From: Alistipes senegalensis
GTDB taxonomy: Bacteria; Bacillota; Clostridia; Oscillospirales; Ruminococcaceae
Direction of reading: 5' to 3'
Length of the DNA stretch: 64,000 nucleotides
Assembly (NCBI GenBank): GCA_023665275.1
Contig: JAMPEF010000001.1
Coordinates: 351,741-415,740 of the forward strand
Shown here: positions 62,435 through 64,000 of the stretch, piece by piece
Layout: each line of letters opens with the position of its first letter
How positions within the stretch are numbered: the first letter of the stretch is position 1
The notes under the pieces: generated by a model
Database searches by the model: none
The model's input: the letters and a program-made list of their open reading frames with translations, nothing else
Told to the model about the DNA's origin: nothing
Program-made: the position numbers and the translations under genes

Positions 62435-62826
62435 TGAACGATATTGAAAAAGTCCGTGAGATGTTTCGCAATGACCGTTATGCTACCGAAACGGGTGCGG
62501 TCATTAACGAAATCGGCGACCATTATGCTAAAGTAAGCCTTATTATTACTGAACATCATAAAAATGCAGTCGGCGGAGTAATGGGCGGAGTTTATTTCAC
62601 TCTTGCAGACTTCGCTTTTGCAGTAGCTTCCAACTGGCAGAAAGCCGGTACAGTTTCTATAAATTCAGATATATCTTTCATAGGTGTGCCGAAAAGCAGT
62701 AAAATTATTGCCGAAACTCAGCTTATAAAAAACGGACGTTCCACTTGTTGCTATAACGTAAGCGTTACGGACGATATCGGAACACCTGTCGCAATGGTAA
62801 AGATTATTGGATTTCACAAGCAATAA
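62431..62826 (+). CDS. PaaI-type hotdog-fold thioesterase
   Basis: A 131-residue hotdog-fold acyl-CoA thioesterase: KNAVGGVMGGVYFTLADFAFAVASN carries the HxxxxGxxF-like motif, here with Asn in place of the usual His (HKNAVGGV). The physiological substrate is unknown. The start overlaps the dapB stop by 4 nt; it ends the operon, followed by a terminator. Confidence 0.9.
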   Translation: MMNDIEKVREMFRNDRYATETGAVINEIGDHYAKVSLIITEHHKNAVGGVMGGVYFTLADFAFAVASNWQKAGTVSINSDISFIGVPKSSKIIAETQLIKNGRSTCCYNVSVTDDIGTPVAMVKIIGFHKQ

Positions 62827-62839
62827 ACAAAAAATTCAA

Positions 62840-62865
62840 GGGACGTGCGTAACGTCCCTTTTTTT
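62840..62865. terminator. Bidirectional terminator of the dap operon
   Basis: A perfect 7-bp stem (62840-62846 with 62852-62858), 5-nt loop and seven T; an A run on the left allows it to end the minus-strand gene stopping at 62867 as well. Confidence 0.92.
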
Positions 62866-62866
62866 G

Positions 62867-64000
62867 TTATTCGTTTTCGGAAAGATAAACAGATAGTCTG
62901 CTCTGCATAGTTTCCGCACACTGCTGAGCGGTAGTCTGTCCGTTGAAAAAGCGGTCAAATTCTTCATATGCGATATTATAGAAATCTTGCCCTGGATATA
63001 TGCCACTTTTCTGAGGTACTGCCTTTTCAATAAGTGCGTTGACTGCTGAAATAATTTCGTCGTCAACATAGCCGAGCTTTGAGGGTTTGTCGCCGCCGCC
63101 GTAATAATATATATATCCTGTATAATCTTCAAAGCCCTCATCATATTTGTTGTCCTGTGGGCGTTTGTCAAATTCCGCCTTAATTTCAAGACCGCTTTTT
63201 GTCACCGGAAATCCAAAGAAACCGTTACCGGATTTATAGTTTTTATAAAAATCGTCGTTTATCATACTGCTTATAAAATCCCATGCCAAATCTTGTTTTT
63301 CGGAAGTCGTCGTTATGGAGTAGCCATTTACTCCGCCGAACTCAAAAGTCACCGGAGTATTATTATTGCCAATTTCCCCTAAAATCCTTATAGGTTCACC
63401 GCCGAACTCACCTTGTGTAATATATAAATAACCGTCATAACTGCATAATGACGCATTATTAAATAAAGCAAGGTCATCAATAAATTGTCTCTGTTGCATT
63501 TTAAACATATAGGCTGATTCTTCATCTGTCGGGGGAGTCCAGTCATCAGGGTCAATGTATTCGGGTTCAACGTCGATAACGTCCGCACCGTTGCAGTAGT
63601 TAAGGTAGCGGATAAATTCATCATTATTGAAATCACACATATTATTTTCAAAGTCTGCCCAGTTACACCAGTTATAACAGTTTGAACGCCTGTATTTTGT
63701 ATCATAAACGCCGTCGGCGGAGTTTTCCCACCATTCAATGCCCATACCTTCGGGGAGATTTTCAATAATATCCATATAAGCATTGAAATCCCACGTTTCA
63801 ACGTCTTTAACAAACTTTTCCTTAGCAGTATACGGAATATCAAGAGTAAATACATTATGCATGACGTAAAGTCCGCCGTCGATTTCAAGAGATTTGATAA
63901 CATTCGGAACGAAACTTTCACGGGAAATATTTTCATCACTGTCAATACAGCAATTCCATTATAGACAAATCAATAAAGATACGATATAATAGGTAGTAGA
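62867..64000 (-). CDS. Extracellular solute-binding protein, partial and frameshifted
   Basis: C-terminal part of a family 1-type ABC solute-binding protein (SITTTSEKQDLAWDFISSM, GNGFFGFPVTKSGLEIK). The frame from the ATG at 63862 gives 331 residues, but homology-like sequence continues upstream: ...ISRESFVPNVIKSLEIDGG in the same frame to about 63943, and FIDLSIMELLY in another frame up to the edge. The two join if one T near 63944 is skipped (TAT-T-GAC). So the gene extends past the window and carries a 1-nt frameshift at that point, either a real mutation, a sequencing error or programmed. The N-terminus is not visible. Confidence 0.75.

Noticed and set aside
63388-63945. 185-residue minus-strand ORF
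   Set aside because: It overlaps the solute-binding protein gene in another frame; only its first few residues before the proposed frameshift site belong to the real gene.

Overview
The window comes from a low-GC Firmicute, most likely a Ruminococcus-like member of the Oscillospiraceae. The evidence is a type I dockerin on a secreted papain-type protease (46754-49939), long Thr/Ser/Glu-rich secretion linkers, a complete spoIIIAA-AH sporulation operon, rumen/gut-type GH3 and GH42 glycosidases, and AAGGAGG-type ribosome binding sites. No species was determined. Almost all genes lie on the minus strand. No rRNA, tRNA, transposase or integrase was seen.

Layout, left to right. (1) 1-8.8 kb: the 3' part of a secreted SGNH hydrolase, a methyltransferase, glmS, an SPFH protein with tandem zinc ribbons, an Spx/ArsC-like protein, a domain-swapped GH3 beta-glucosidase and a DUF2325 gene whose promoter carries two palindromic boxes. 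(2) 8.9-20.1 kb, read right to left: alaS, a HIT protein, a phosphoribosyltransferase, comEC, holA, rnmV, an MBOAT acyltransferase, a DHHW protein, an SDR and a membrane protein. (3) 20.2-24.5 kb: an SPFH plus ribbon-helix-helix gene pair, a class B penicillin-binding protein, and a secreted putative cysteine hydrolase flanked by two copies of a dtd-tail/hairpin repeat. (4) 24.5-37 kb: one long co-directional run asp23-nusB-tsaD paralog-ispA-dxs-tlyA-nadK-argR-recN-phosphatase-GH42-hsdS-dtd. (5) 37-41.7 kb: spoIIIA operon. (6) 41.8-45.8 kb: a CUT1 sugar ABC importer without ATPase, with a long structured 5' leader. (7) 45.9-53.5 kb: a HhH membrane protein, the dockerin protease, an SDR and a fusion of a sugar-isomerase-like TIM barrel with an acyl-CoA synthetase. 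(8) 53.5-58.8 kb: tgt-PAS-hsdS-queA-HAD phosphatase-phosphoesterase run (queuosine modification). (9) 58.8-62.9 kb, plus strand: lysine/diaminopimelate operon asd-GNAT-dapA-dapB-thioesterase. (10) 62.9-64 kb: a frameshifted solute-binding protein gene.

The most unusual locus is the 385-bp region between tgt and asd. It holds three 30-bp repeats that look like type I-E CRISPR repeats, spaced 62 and 65 bp. Both intervening 'spacers' are near copies of sequence further along the same asd leader, one inverted and one direct. A strong extended -10 promoter reads through the array into asd, and no cas gene is in the window. Other points worth following are the structured leader of the ABC operon, the isomerase/acyl-CoA synthetase fusion, an MBOAT protein lacking its usual second histidine, two orphan hsdS genes inside housekeeping runs, and the dtd-tail duplication.
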